Shown one piece after another: positions 1 through 5,523 of a stretch of 5,523 nt of DNA. The stretch is from an uncultured Collinsella sp. (lineage in GTDB: Bacteria > Actinomycetota > Coriobacteriia > Coriobacteriales > Coriobacteriaceae). The position numbers and the translations under genes are program-made. Where the stretch lies: contig CABURV010000093.1 in the NCBI GenBank assembly GCA_902494035.1, positions 1 through 5,523 on the forward strand. Direction: 5' to 3'. The notes beneath the pieces are model-generated. The model was not told the origin of the DNA and searched no databases. It saw nothing but the letters and a program-made list of their open reading frames with translations. Position 1 is the first letter of the stretch; the number at the start of each line of letters is the position of its first letter.

Positions 1-835
1 CGATGTGTGGGAGCTGCCGTGCGGCGAGGCCGAGTTCCTTGCGCAAGAGCGCTCGCACACCTATCTTGGCCAAGGCTTTCTCAAGCGCGCCTTTATGCTG
101 CTCGCGGGCATTCTCGTCAATATCCTGACGGGTTTTTTGCTCCTTATGAGCATCTATTCCATTGCGGGTGTCACCGTGCCGATGGATACCAACGTGATCG
201 GTCAGGTTGACGAGGGGTCTATTGCCGCCAAGGCGGGTATCGAGGCCGGAGATGCGATCCTTTCGGTCGACGGTGTCTCATGTTCCACTTGGATGGACGT
301 CTACGATGCTATCGGCAAGGCCGCCGGTAAGGACGATATCGCCATTGAGTATGAGCGTGACGGCAAGCAGCATTCGACCTCGGTTGCGCTCAAAGAGGAC
401 GAGCGGTTAGGTGTGTATGCTTCTACGGAGGTAGTCCGTTTGGACCCCATCACCTCGGCGCGTCTGTCATTCTCCTATGTTGTGCAGACCGCGGATGGCG
501 TTATGCGCCTACTCCAGCCGCAGCATACGATGGAGATTCTCGACCAGTCCTCGTCGATCGTGGGCATCAGCGTCATGTCCTCTCAGGCGGCTGCTGCCGG
601 CCCCGTAACGTTCCTGTCGTTTGCAGCGCTCATCTCATTCTCGCTGGGCTTTATGAACTTGCTGCCCATTCCGCCGCTCGACGGGGGAAAGCTGGTTATC
701 GAGATCATCCAAATGGTCGCCGGTCGCGAGCTGCCACTCAAGGTGCAGACAATCGTCAGCTATGTCGGCATCGCGCTCTTTGCGCTGCTGTTTGTTTATA
801 TGCTTCGTTCCGACGTCCTTCGATTTATTTTGTAG
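1..835 (+). CDS. rseP: RseP-type site-2 zinc metalloprotease (M50 family), 3' part
   Basis: Intramembrane protease of the RseP/RasP family, which cleaves membrane substrates such as anti-sigma factors or signal-peptide remnants. The reading frame is open to the left window edge (Asp-Val-Trp precede any start), so the gene is truncated and the first membrane helix with the HExxH zinc motif is not visible. Seen in order: a hydrophobic helix at about 86-170 containing Ala-Gly-Ile-Leu-Val-Asn (104-121), at the position of the family's conserved GPxxN-like segment but without its proline; a PDZ domain at about 190-415 (VIGQVDEGSIAAKAGIEAGD type); the third zinc-ligand motif NLLPIPPLDGG (656-688, Asp at 680-682); and a last hydrophobic helix before the TAG stop. 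The visible 277 residues leave room for roughly 70-100 missing N-terminal ones. It is first in a likely rseP-ispG-proS operon. The exact substrate cannot be told from the sequence. Confidence 0.93.
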   Translation, partial: DVWELPCGEAEFLAQERSHTYLGQGFLKRAFMLLAGILVNILTGFLLLMSIYSIAGVTVPMDTNVIGQVDEGSIAAKAGIEAGDAILSVDGVSCSTWMDVYDAIGKAAGKDDIAIEYERDGKQHSTSVALKEDERLGVYASTEVVRLDPITSARLSFSYVVQTADGVMRLLQPQHTMEILDQSSSIVGISVMSSQAAAAGPVTFLSFAALISFSLGFMNLLPIPPLDGGKLVIEIIQMVAGRELPLKVQTIVSYVGIALFALLFVYMLRSDVLRFIL

Positions 836-840
836 GGGAG
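834..840 (+). promoter_or_regulatory. Ribosome binding site of ispG
   Basis: The purine-rich AGGGGAG overlaps the TAG stop of rseP and lies 8 bases before a TTG codon at 849. This spacing supports TTG 849 as the ispG start over the in-frame GTG at 840, which abuts the motif, and over the ATG at 762, which lies deep inside rseP. The overlap with the upstream stop codon suggests translational coupling of the two genes. Confidence 0.7.
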
Positions 841-848
841 TGTTTGGA

Positions 849-1928
849 TTGTCTTTATCCCATCCTTTGCCGCGCGAGCTGACGCGCCCCGTATATGTGG
901 GCGGCGTGCAGATCGGTGGTGGCGCGCCGGTGGTGGTTCAGTCCATGACCTGCACCGATACCGCCGACGCCCAGGCAACGCTTGCGCAAGTGCGTGCGCT
1001 TGCCCAGGCGGGTTGCGATGTTGTTCGCGTGAGCGTGCCTACCGAGGCTGCGCTCGAGGGCTTTCGCACGATTTGTGCCGAGTCTCCGGTGCCAATCGTC
1101 GCCGATATCCACTTTAACCATAAGCTTGCCATCGGCGCCGTCGAGGCCGGTGCCGCCAAGCTGCGCATCAACCCCGGCAATATCGGCGATTGGGCCAAGG
1201 TTGACGCTGTCATCGATGCCGCGGGTGCCGCGGGCTGCGCGATTCGCATTGGCGTGAACGCGGGCTCGCTTGAGCAAGATATTGCCGAGCGCGACAATCT
1301 TTCGCAGCCCGAAAAGCTCGTGATGTCGAGCGAGCGTTTCGTCAAGCATTTTGAAGACCGCGGCTTTACGAACATCGTGCTTTCGGCTAAGGCCCATAGC
1401 GTGCAAACGACGCTTGATACCTATCGAGCCCTGTCGCGTGAGATTCCCCACGTTCCGCTTCACCTGGGCGTAACCGAGGCGGGTACCAAGCTTCAGGGCA
1501 CCATTAAGAGCTCGGTGGGCCTTGGTATTCTGCTGTCTGAGGGTATCGGTGACACCATGCGCGTCTCGCTCACGGCCGATCCGGTCGAGGAGCCGCCGGT
1601 CGCCTGGGGTATCCTGCAGTCCCTTGGCCTGCGCCGCCGTGGTCCCGAGATCGTCTCGTGTCCCACGTGCGCTCGTTGCCAGGTCAACCTCATTCCCATC
1701 GCCGAGGAGGTTACCGAGCGACTGAAGAACTATTCCGCGCCGCTTTCCATCGCCGTGATGGGATGTGCCGTTAATGGCCCCGGTGAGGCTTCTGATGCCG
1801 ACCTGGGCGTTGCTTGCGGACGTGGTCAGGCCTTGCTCTTTTCGCATGGCCAGATCATTGGTAAAGTAGCTGAGGACCAAATTGTCGACGCGCTTATGGC
1901 AGAGGTCGACAAACTTATTGAGGAGTAA
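849..1928 (+). CDS. ispG: 4-hydroxy-3-methylbut-2-en-1-yl diphosphate synthase (flavodoxin/ferredoxin type), IspG/GcpE
   Basis: Cytosolic [4Fe-4S] enzyme of the MEP isoprenoid pathway that reductively converts MEcPP to HMBPP. With the TTG start the protein has 359 residues, normal for the compact bacterial form without a plant-type insert. The N-terminal TIM-barrel half begins with RPVYVGGVQIGGGAPVVVQS and carries the family segments VADIHFNHKLA and LRINPGNIG. The C-terminal cluster domain has CPTCARC (Cys271, Cys274, plus an extra Cys277) and MGCAVNGPGEA (Cys306, Glu313). Cys271, Cys274, Cys306 and Glu313 match the three cysteines and the glutamate known to bind the cluster in this family. 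The start is chosen from the AGGGGAG site 8 bases upstream; an ATG at 762 would add 29 residues unlike the family. The gene ends in a tandem TAATAA directly before proS. Codon 3 is TTA, the only TTA in the gene. Confidence 0.96.
   Translation: MSLSHPLPRELTRPVYVGGVQIGGGAPVVVQSMTCTDTADAQATLAQVRALAQAGCDVVRVSVPTEAALEGFRTICAESPVPIVADIHFNHKLAIGAVEAGAAKLRINPGNIGDWAKVDAVIDAAGAAGCAIRIGVNAGSLEQDIAERDNLSQPEKLVMSSERFVKHFEDRGFTNIVLSAKAHSVQTTLDTYRALSREIPHVPLHLGVTEAGTKLQGTIKSSVGLGILLSEGIGDTMRVSLTADPVEEPPVAWGILQSLGLRRRGPEIVSCPTCARCQVNLIPIAEEVTERLKNYSAPLSIAVMGCAVNGPGEASDADLGVACGRGQALLFSHGQIIGKVAEDQIVDALMAEVDKLIEE
1920..1925 (+). promoter_or_regulatory. Ribosome binding site of proS
   Basis: GAGGAG lies within the last two sense codons of ispG, 6 bases before ATG 1932. 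It selects this ATG over the in-frame ATGs at 1944 and 1950, which would be 18 and 24 bases away. Since the site is inside the ispG coding sequence, proS translation is probably coupled to ispG. Confidence 0.8.
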
Positions 1929-1931
1929 TAA

Positions 1932-3653
1932 ATGACCCGAGCAATGTATATGTCTAAGCTCTATGCGCCGACGCTTAAAGAGGATCCGGCGGACGCTGAG
2001 CTCGCCAGCCACCGCCTGCTGCTCCGTGCCGGCATGATCCGCAAGGAGGCCGCCGGTCTGTATTCCTACCTGCCGCTCGCATGGCGCTCGATTCGCAAGA
2101 TCGAGAACATCGTGCGCGACGAGATGGATGCCGCCGGTGCCCAGGAGCTTATGATGCCTATCATGGTCGACGCCGAGTTGTGGCGTGAGTCCGGTCGCAT
2201 TGACGCCTATGGCAAGGAGCTTGTGCGCTTTGATGACCGCCACGGCCGCGAGTTTGTTCTCGGACCCACGCACGAGGAGACCGTGACTGCCCTGGTGCGC
2301 AATGAGCTGCGTTCCTACAAGCAGCTGCCGGTGAACCTCTATCACATCCAGGATAAGTTCCGCGACGAGTTCCGTCCCCGCTTTGGCCTGATGCGCGGTC
2401 GCGAGTTCATCATGAAGGACGCCTACAGCTTCTCTGCCACGCAGGAGAGTCTGCAGGAGGAGTACGACAAGATGAAGCAGGCCTACGCCAACATCTGCGA
2501 GCGCTGCTACATCAAGGCTCTGCCCGTTGTCGCCGACTCCGGCGAGATCGGCGGCGACACCTCCGTCGAGTACATGGCTCTGGCCGACGCCGGCGAGGCT
2601 TCGCTCGTCTACTGCGACGATTGCGGCTTCGCTGCCGACGATGAGGCCGCAAGCACCAAGGTCGTTGTGACCGAGGGTCCTGGCGACGGTACGCTCACCA
2701 AGGTCGAGACTCCGGGCATGGGCACCATCGAGGCCGTTGCAAAGTTCTTCGGCTTCCCCGAGAACGGCACGCGCAAGTCCTTGGCTCTCATCGATGCCGA
2801 GGGCAAGCCTGTCGTGGCCATTGTCCCGGGCGACCACGAGCTCAATGACTGCAAGGCCGAGCATGTCTTTGGCAAGGGCTATCGCATGATGACCGACGAG
2901 GAGCTCCAAGCGAACGGTCTGCACAAGGGCTTTATCGGACCAGTTAACCTGCCCGAGGGCATTCGTCTGGTCTGCGACGAGAGCCTGCGCGAGTCCAAGC
3001 AGTGGGCCTGTGGCGCCAACGAGGTCGACTATCACTTTACCGGTGCCTGCCCCGAGCGCGACTTTACCGTCGACGAGTGGGCCGACCTGGTAACCGTCGT
3101 TGCCGGCGACCCCTGCCCGCACTGCGGCAAGCCGCTCTCCGCTGCCCGCGGCATCGAGGTCTCTCAGGTCTTCCAGCTTGGCACCAAGTATTCCGAGGCC
3201 ATGGGTGCCACCTTTATGGATGAGGACGGTAAGGAGAAGCCTCTGATCATGGGCTGCTACGGCGTTGGTGTGTCCCGCTCGCTCGCTGCCGTCGTGGAGC
3301 AGCACAACGACGAGCACGGTATCGTCTGGCCGGTCTCCGTTGCTCCGTACGAGGTCGCGGTGATTCCGCTCGACCCCAAGAAGGAGGAGTGCGCTTCCGT
3401 CTGTGAGCAGATCGTTGATGGCCTGTGCGCCGAGGGTATCGAGGTCGTCGTCGACGATCGCGATGAGCGTCCCGGCTTTAAGTTTGCCGACAACGACCTT
3501 ATGGGCTTCCCGTATCAGGTTGTTCTGGGTAAGCGTGGCCTTAAGAACGGCACCGTCGAACTCAAGGACCGTGCCACGGGCGAGCGCGAGGATGTGGCTA
3601 TCGACGAGGTCGTCGCCAAGGTTGCCGAGCTTGTTAAGGCGGCTCGCCGTTAA
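1932..3653 (+). CDS. proS: Prolyl-tRNA synthetase, bacterial type with editing insertion domain (ProRS)
   Basis: Cytosolic class II synthetase that charges tRNA-Pro with proline. Its 573 residues equal the usual length of the bacterial (E. coli-like) form. In order: the N-terminal catalytic segment with MPIMVDAELWRESGR (motif 1 region); GPTHEE (Thr113-Glu116); motif 2 FRDEFRPRFGLMRGREF (143-159) followed by MKDAYSF; the INS editing domain at about 225-400; motif 3 GCYGVGVSRS (441-450, Arg449); and a C-terminal anticodon-binding domain from about 470. Lys282 and His368 sit where the E. coli enzyme has its editing residues Lys279 and His369, so clearance of mischarged Ala-tRNA-Pro is expected. 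Two CxxC pairs, Cys228/Cys231 and Cys395/Cys398, flank the insertion domain and could bind zinc; E. coli lacks them. It is the last gene before a strong terminator. The coding sequence contains no TTA, CTA or TCA codon, consistent with high expression. Confidence 0.97.
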   Translation: MTRAMYMSKLYAPTLKEDPADAELASHRLLLRAGMIRKEAAGLYSYLPLAWRSIRKIENIVRDEMDAAGAQELMMPIMVDAELWRESGRIDAYGKELVRFDDRHGREFVLGPTHEETVTALVRNELRSYKQLPVNLYHIQDKFRDEFRPRFGLMRGREFIMKDAYSFSATQESLQEEYDKMKQAYANICERCYIKALPVVADSGEIGGDTSVEYMALADAGEASLVYCDDCGFAADDEAASTKVVVTEGPGDGTLTKVETPGMGTIEAVAKFFGFPENGTRKSLALIDAEGKPVVAIVPGDHELNDCKAEHVFGKGYRMMTDEELQANGLHKGFIGPVNLPEGIRLVCDESLRESKQWACGANEVDYHFTGACPERDFTVDEWADLVTVVAGDPCPHCGKPLSAARGIEVSQVFQLGTKYSEAMGATFMDEDGKEKPLIMGCYGVGVSRSLAAVVEQHNDEHGIVWPVSVAPYEVAVIPLDPKKEECASVCEQIVDGLCAEGIEVVVDDRDERPGFKFADNDLMGFPYQVVLGKRGLKNGTVELKDRATGEREDVAIDEVVAKVAELVKAARR

Positions 3654-3684
3654 TCGACGTTTCTGCTATTAGATGTAATTGCGG

Positions 3685-3732
3685 GACTGCTCCGTATCTC
3701 TCTTAGAATGAGATGCGGAGCAGTCTTTTTTT
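3685..3732 (+). terminator. Rho-independent terminator of the rseP-ispG-proS operon
   Basis: A 16-bp stem (3685-3700 with 3710-3725), a 9-base loop and seven T residues (3726-3732) lie 31 bases after the proS stop. One pair, 3695 with 3715, is a U-G wobble in plus-strand RNA but an A-C mismatch in the minus strand. That matches termination of the rightward operon. Confidence 0.93.
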
Positions 3733-3756
3733 GTTGCGTGAATAAACTCGACGGGT

Positions 3757-3797
3757 AAAGGAAAACCCCACAGCCCAAATGAGCTGCGGGGTTTTCC
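3757..3797 (-). terminator. Rho-independent terminator of the minus-strand phosphotransferase gene
   Basis: A 15-bp inverted repeat (3760-3774 with 3783-3797), loop 3775-3782, lies 35 bases past the TAA stop of the minus-strand gene. Read on the minus strand, a GC-rich core (CCCCGCAGC / GCTGTGGGG) is followed by TTTT, CC and TTT. The pair 3770/3787 is a U-G wobble in minus-strand RNA but an A-C mismatch in plus-strand RNA, which assigns it to the leftward gene. The AAAA/TTTT pairs at the stem base may also let it stop plus-strand transcripts. Confidence 0.85.
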
Positions 3798-3832
3798 ATT
3801 GTGCCTCCGATGCGAAATAAATCGCTCAGATA

Positions 3833-4597
3833 TTACTGATAATCGACGACGTCGATCCAGTTCTTCAGGAACTCATCGTTCACGTTGCGCTTACGAGCGA
3901 GCTCGGAAGCGGCGACGATGCTCGTCCACTGACGCACGACCTGCATGGGCATGTCGGCGCGGTCGCAGTAGAGCTCCAGGTAGGCCTCGGCCTGGTCCTT
4001 GCTGTTGAGGGCGAAGAGCAGGTAGGTGGTGGCAACGTCGGCAGCAGGGGAGCCCTGGGTGGCGTGCGCCCAGTCGCACACATAGAGCTGGCCGTCGTCG
4101 CCGACGATGACGTTGGAGGGGTTGAAGTCGCCGTGGCAGACCTTGAACTCCTTAGTCATGCCGTCCAGACGCTCCTGAAGGTTGTAGCGCGTGGTGGCAT
4201 TGAGCTGATCAAGGCTGTCGATCATGCGGGCGAACTTGTCGCGCTGACGGTTGAGCAGCGGGGAGGTGTAGCCGTGGATCTCGATCTGGAGGTCGACGAA
4301 CATCTCGAGGTACTCACCAAAGCGCTGGGGCTCGGCAGTCATCTTCTCGGCAAGGGTGGTGCCCGGAACCTTCTCGGTCACGAGCGCCCAGCCGTTGGCG
4401 TTCTCGAGCTGGGAAACCTCGAGCGCCTTGGGGCTGCGGATGCCGCACTCATTGATGCGGGCAAGATTCAAAGCCTCGTTGAACACGTCGGAGACAGGCT
4501 TGGTCTCGTTAAAGACCTTGACGATCTTGTCGCCCAGGTCGTAAACGACCTTGTTGCCACGGCGGACGAGCTCGGTCTTGGAATCGGGTAGCAGCAT
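3833..4597 (-). CDS. Aminoglycoside-phosphotransferase-fold kinase (APH/choline-kinase-like family), substrate unknown
   Basis: A 254-residue soluble protein with the small-molecule kinase fold of the APH family, which transfers the ATP gamma-phosphate to a hydroxyl group. The N-lobe shows VVYDLGDKIVKVFN (candidate ATP-binding Lys27), Glu41 as the likely salt-bridge partner, and a hinge-like LVTEKVPGTTL (72-82). The C-lobe has the catalytic loop CHGDFNPSNVIV (His155, Asp157, Asn162) and the metal-binding aspartate in VCDWAHA (Asp175). All core catalytic residues are present, so it should be active. The family covers antibiotic, choline, homoserine, sugar and fructosamine kinases, and nothing visible selects among them. 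It resembles the broad uncharacterised phosphotransferase group of gut anaerobes rather than a known resistance enzyme, so a resistance role should not be assumed. The ATG follows AAAGGA by 7 bases. It lies 88 bases downstream of the adhE-like gene on the same strand. Confidence 0.87.
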   Translation of the reverse strand: MLLPDSKTELVRRGNKVVYDLGDKIVKVFNETKPVSDVFNEALNLARINECGIRSPKALEVSQLENANGWALVTEKVPGTTLAEKMTAEPQRFGEYLEMFVDLQIEIHGYTSPLLNRQRDKFARMIDSLDQLNATTRYNLQERLDGMTKEFKVCHGDFNPSNVIVGDDGQLYVCDWAHATQGSPAADVATTYLLFALNSKDQAEAYLELYCDRADMPMQVVRQWTSIVAASELARKRNVNDEFLKNWIDVVDYQ

Positions 4598-4604
4598 GGT
4601 TGCA

Positions 4605-4610
4605 TCCTTT
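4605..4610 (-). promoter_or_regulatory. Ribosome binding site of the phosphotransferase gene
   Basis: AAAGGA on the minus strand lies 7 bases before the ATG at 4597. Another ATG at 4605-4603 overlaps the site but is out of frame, so it is not the start. Confidence 0.65.
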
Positions 4611-4629
4611 CAACGATGCGATAGAAGCG

Positions 4630-4668
4630 ACGGCGGGGGTGTGTGAAACACCCGTGCACCCCCGCCGT
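4630..4668 (-). terminator. GC-rich hairpin between the adhE-like gene and the phosphotransferase gene; possible terminator or attenuator
   Basis: A perfect 12-bp stem (4630-4641 with 4657-4668; ACGGCGGGGGTG type) encloses 15 bases, starting 18 bases after the adhE-like stop codon. An inner pairing GGGTGT/ACACCC (4637-4642 with 4648-4653) competes with the outer stem. The minus-strand transcript continues with CGCTTCT rather than a U-tract, and the plus strand also lacks one. It may be a weak terminator, a 3'-end stabilising hairpin or an attenuator; the position favours one of these for adhE. I see no convincing promoter in the 88-base gap (4598-4685). Confidence 0.5.
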
Positions 4669-4685
4669 TAAAAACCGTGCTAAAA

Positions 4686-5523
4686 CTAGCAGACGGCGTA
4701 GTCCTGGGGCTCGCGGCCGTAGTAGGCGTCCAGGTAGAGCTCCTTGATCTCGCTCATGAGCGGGTAGCGCGGGTTAGCGCCGGTGCACTGGTCGTTGAAT
4801 GCCTGCTCGGTCATCTCGTCGAGGGTGTCGAGGAAGTACTGCTCGTCAACACCGTAGTCGGCGATGGTCTTCTTGACGCCGATGAAGTCCTTGAGCTCCT
4901 CGAGCTTCGTGATGAAGTTCTCGAAGACCTCCTTGTCGTCCTTGCCCTCGATGCCGCAGTACTTGGCCATCTCGGCGTAGTTGTGCAGCGCGTTGGGGTA
5001 AGGATACTGGGAGAAGGTACCCATCTTGACGGGAGCCTCGGCGGCGTTGTAGCGCATGACGCGGGTCAGGATGACGGCGTTTGCGAGGCCGTGAGGCAGG
5101 TGATGGAAAGCGCCGAGCTTGTGGGCCATGGAGTGGTTGAGGCCCAGGAAGGCGTTGGCGAAGGCCATACCGGCCATGCAGGAGGCGTTGTGCATCTCCT
5201 CGCGGGCATGCGGGTCCTTGGCGCCGTTCGTGAAGCTGGAGGGCAGGTTCTCGAAGACGAGCTTAGCAGCGCGCTCGGAGAGGCCCTTGGTGTAGTCGGA
5301 AGCCATGATGGAGACGTAGGACTCGATGGCGTGGGTCATGACGTCGATGCCGGAGGCAGCGGTCAGGCCGCGCGGGGCGGTCATGCAGTTGTCGGCGTCG
5401 ACGATAGCCATGTTGGGGAGCAGCGCGTAGTCGGCGAGCGGCCACTTGATGCCGGTCTCCTTGTCGGTGATGATGGCGAACGGCGTGCACTCGGAACCGG
5501 TGCCCGAAGAGGTCGGGACGGCG
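4686..5523 (-). CDS. adhE: AdhE-type bifunctional acetaldehyde/alcohol dehydrogenase, C-terminal iron-dependent alcohol dehydrogenase domain (partial)
   Basis: Fermentative enzyme that reduces acetyl-CoA to acetaldehyde and then to ethanol, regenerating NAD+. Only the last 278 residues are in the window; the frame runs open through the right edge, so the 5' end, including any aldehyde dehydrogenase half, is outside. Seen in order: TSSGTGSECTPFAIITD (nucleotide-binding region, about 5466-5513); WPLADYALLPNMAIVDAD; the iron ligands Asp (5343-5345) and His (5331-5333) in GIDVMTHAIE; and His (5133-5135) and His (5091-5093) in NHSMAHKLG...HLPHG. These match the four metal ligands of the E. coli AdhE alcohol dehydrogenase domain. 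The ending DQCTGANPRYPLMSEIKELYLDAYYGR is typical of full AdhE, which is why AdhE is preferred over a stand-alone iron alcohol dehydrogenase. The gene ends with a TAG stop followed by a GC-rich hairpin. Confidence 0.9.
   Translation of the reverse strand, partial: AVPTSSGTGSECTPFAIITDKETGIKWPLADYALLPNMAIVDADNCMTAPRGLTAASGIDVMTHAIESYVSIMASDYTKGLSERAAKLVFENLPSSFTNGAKDPHAREEMHNASCMAGMAFANAFLGLNHSMAHKLGAFHHLPHGLANAVILTRVMRYNAAEAPVKMGTFSQYPYPNALHNYAEMAKYCGIEGKDDKEVFENFITKLEELKDFIGVKKTIADYGVDEQYFLDTLDEMTEQAFNDQCTGANPRYPLMSEIKELYLDAYYGREPQDYAVC

Noticed and set aside
762..848. Upstream in-frame ATG start for ispG at 762
   Set aside because: It would overlap rseP by 74 bases and add 29 cysteine- and phenylalanine-rich residues unlike IspG. 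A good ribosome binding site precedes TTG 849 instead.
855..3317. An 820-codon open frame on the minus strand opposite ispG and proS
   Set aside because: It is codon-aligned with the sense genes and exists because they lack TTA, CTA and TCA codons. The conceptual product shows no recognisable domain, while the sense genes are unmistakable.
3799..4008. A plus-strand small ORF beginning after the second terminator
   Set aside because: It is arginine-rich with no ribosome binding site, and it overlaps the 3' end of the phosphotransferase gene on the opposite strand.
4064..4591. A 175-codon plus-strand open frame opposite the phosphotransferase gene
   Set aside because: It is again codon-aligned antisense of a GC-biased gene. 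The minus-strand frame carries intact kinase motifs and a good ribosome binding site.
3833..4597. Calling the kinase an aminoglycoside resistance gene
   Set aside because: Only the general APH fold motifs are visible. There is no mobile context, and most chromosomal members of this fold have metabolic substrates.
4686..5523. A stand-alone iron-dependent alcohol dehydrogenase starting at the ATG at 5411
   Set aside because: The frame continues upstream through the nucleotide-binding segment to the window edge, and the C-terminal sequence follows full-length AdhE, so 5411 is an internal methionine.

Overview
This window looks like chromosomal DNA of a GC-rich anaerobic actinobacterium, most likely a member of the Coriobacteriia such as Collinsella. 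That placement is an inference from base composition, from codon use strongly biased to C/G-ending codons, from the order rseP-ispG-proS, and from a fermentative AdhE-type alcohol dehydrogenase. No rRNA or other taxonomic marker is present to confirm it.

Left part, plus strand (1-3653): three tightly packed genes read rightward. The first is the 3' part of rseP, a membrane site-2 metalloprotease; its start and HExxH motif lie outside the window. Next, 13 bases later, is ispG, for the iron-sulfur enzyme of the penultimate MEP isoprenoid step, with a probable TTG start. Last is proS, a bacterial-type prolyl-tRNA synthetase with an editing domain; its ATG directly follows a tandem TAATAA stop at the end of ispG. 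The spacing and ribosome binding sites suggest one operon. It ends at a strong intrinsic terminator (3685-3732).

Middle (3654-3832): a 179-base convergent intergenic region with two hairpins back to back. The first fits termination of the proS operon on the plus strand. The second fits termination of the minus-strand gene facing it. Each has one G-U wobble that pairs only in the RNA of the strand it should terminate.

Right part, minus strand (3833-5523): a 254-residue aminoglycoside-phosphotransferase-fold kinase of unknown substrate lies downstream of the 3' end of an adhE-like gene. The visible adhE part is the C-terminal iron-dependent alcohol dehydrogenase domain with all four metal ligands. 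The 88 bases between them hold a very GC-rich hairpin without a clear U-tract, so read-through from adhE into the kinase gene is possible.

Overall this is mainly housekeeping and central fermentation. I see no mobile element, CRISPR array, RNA gene or clearly novel system. The least explained element is the small kinase and its connection to adhE.
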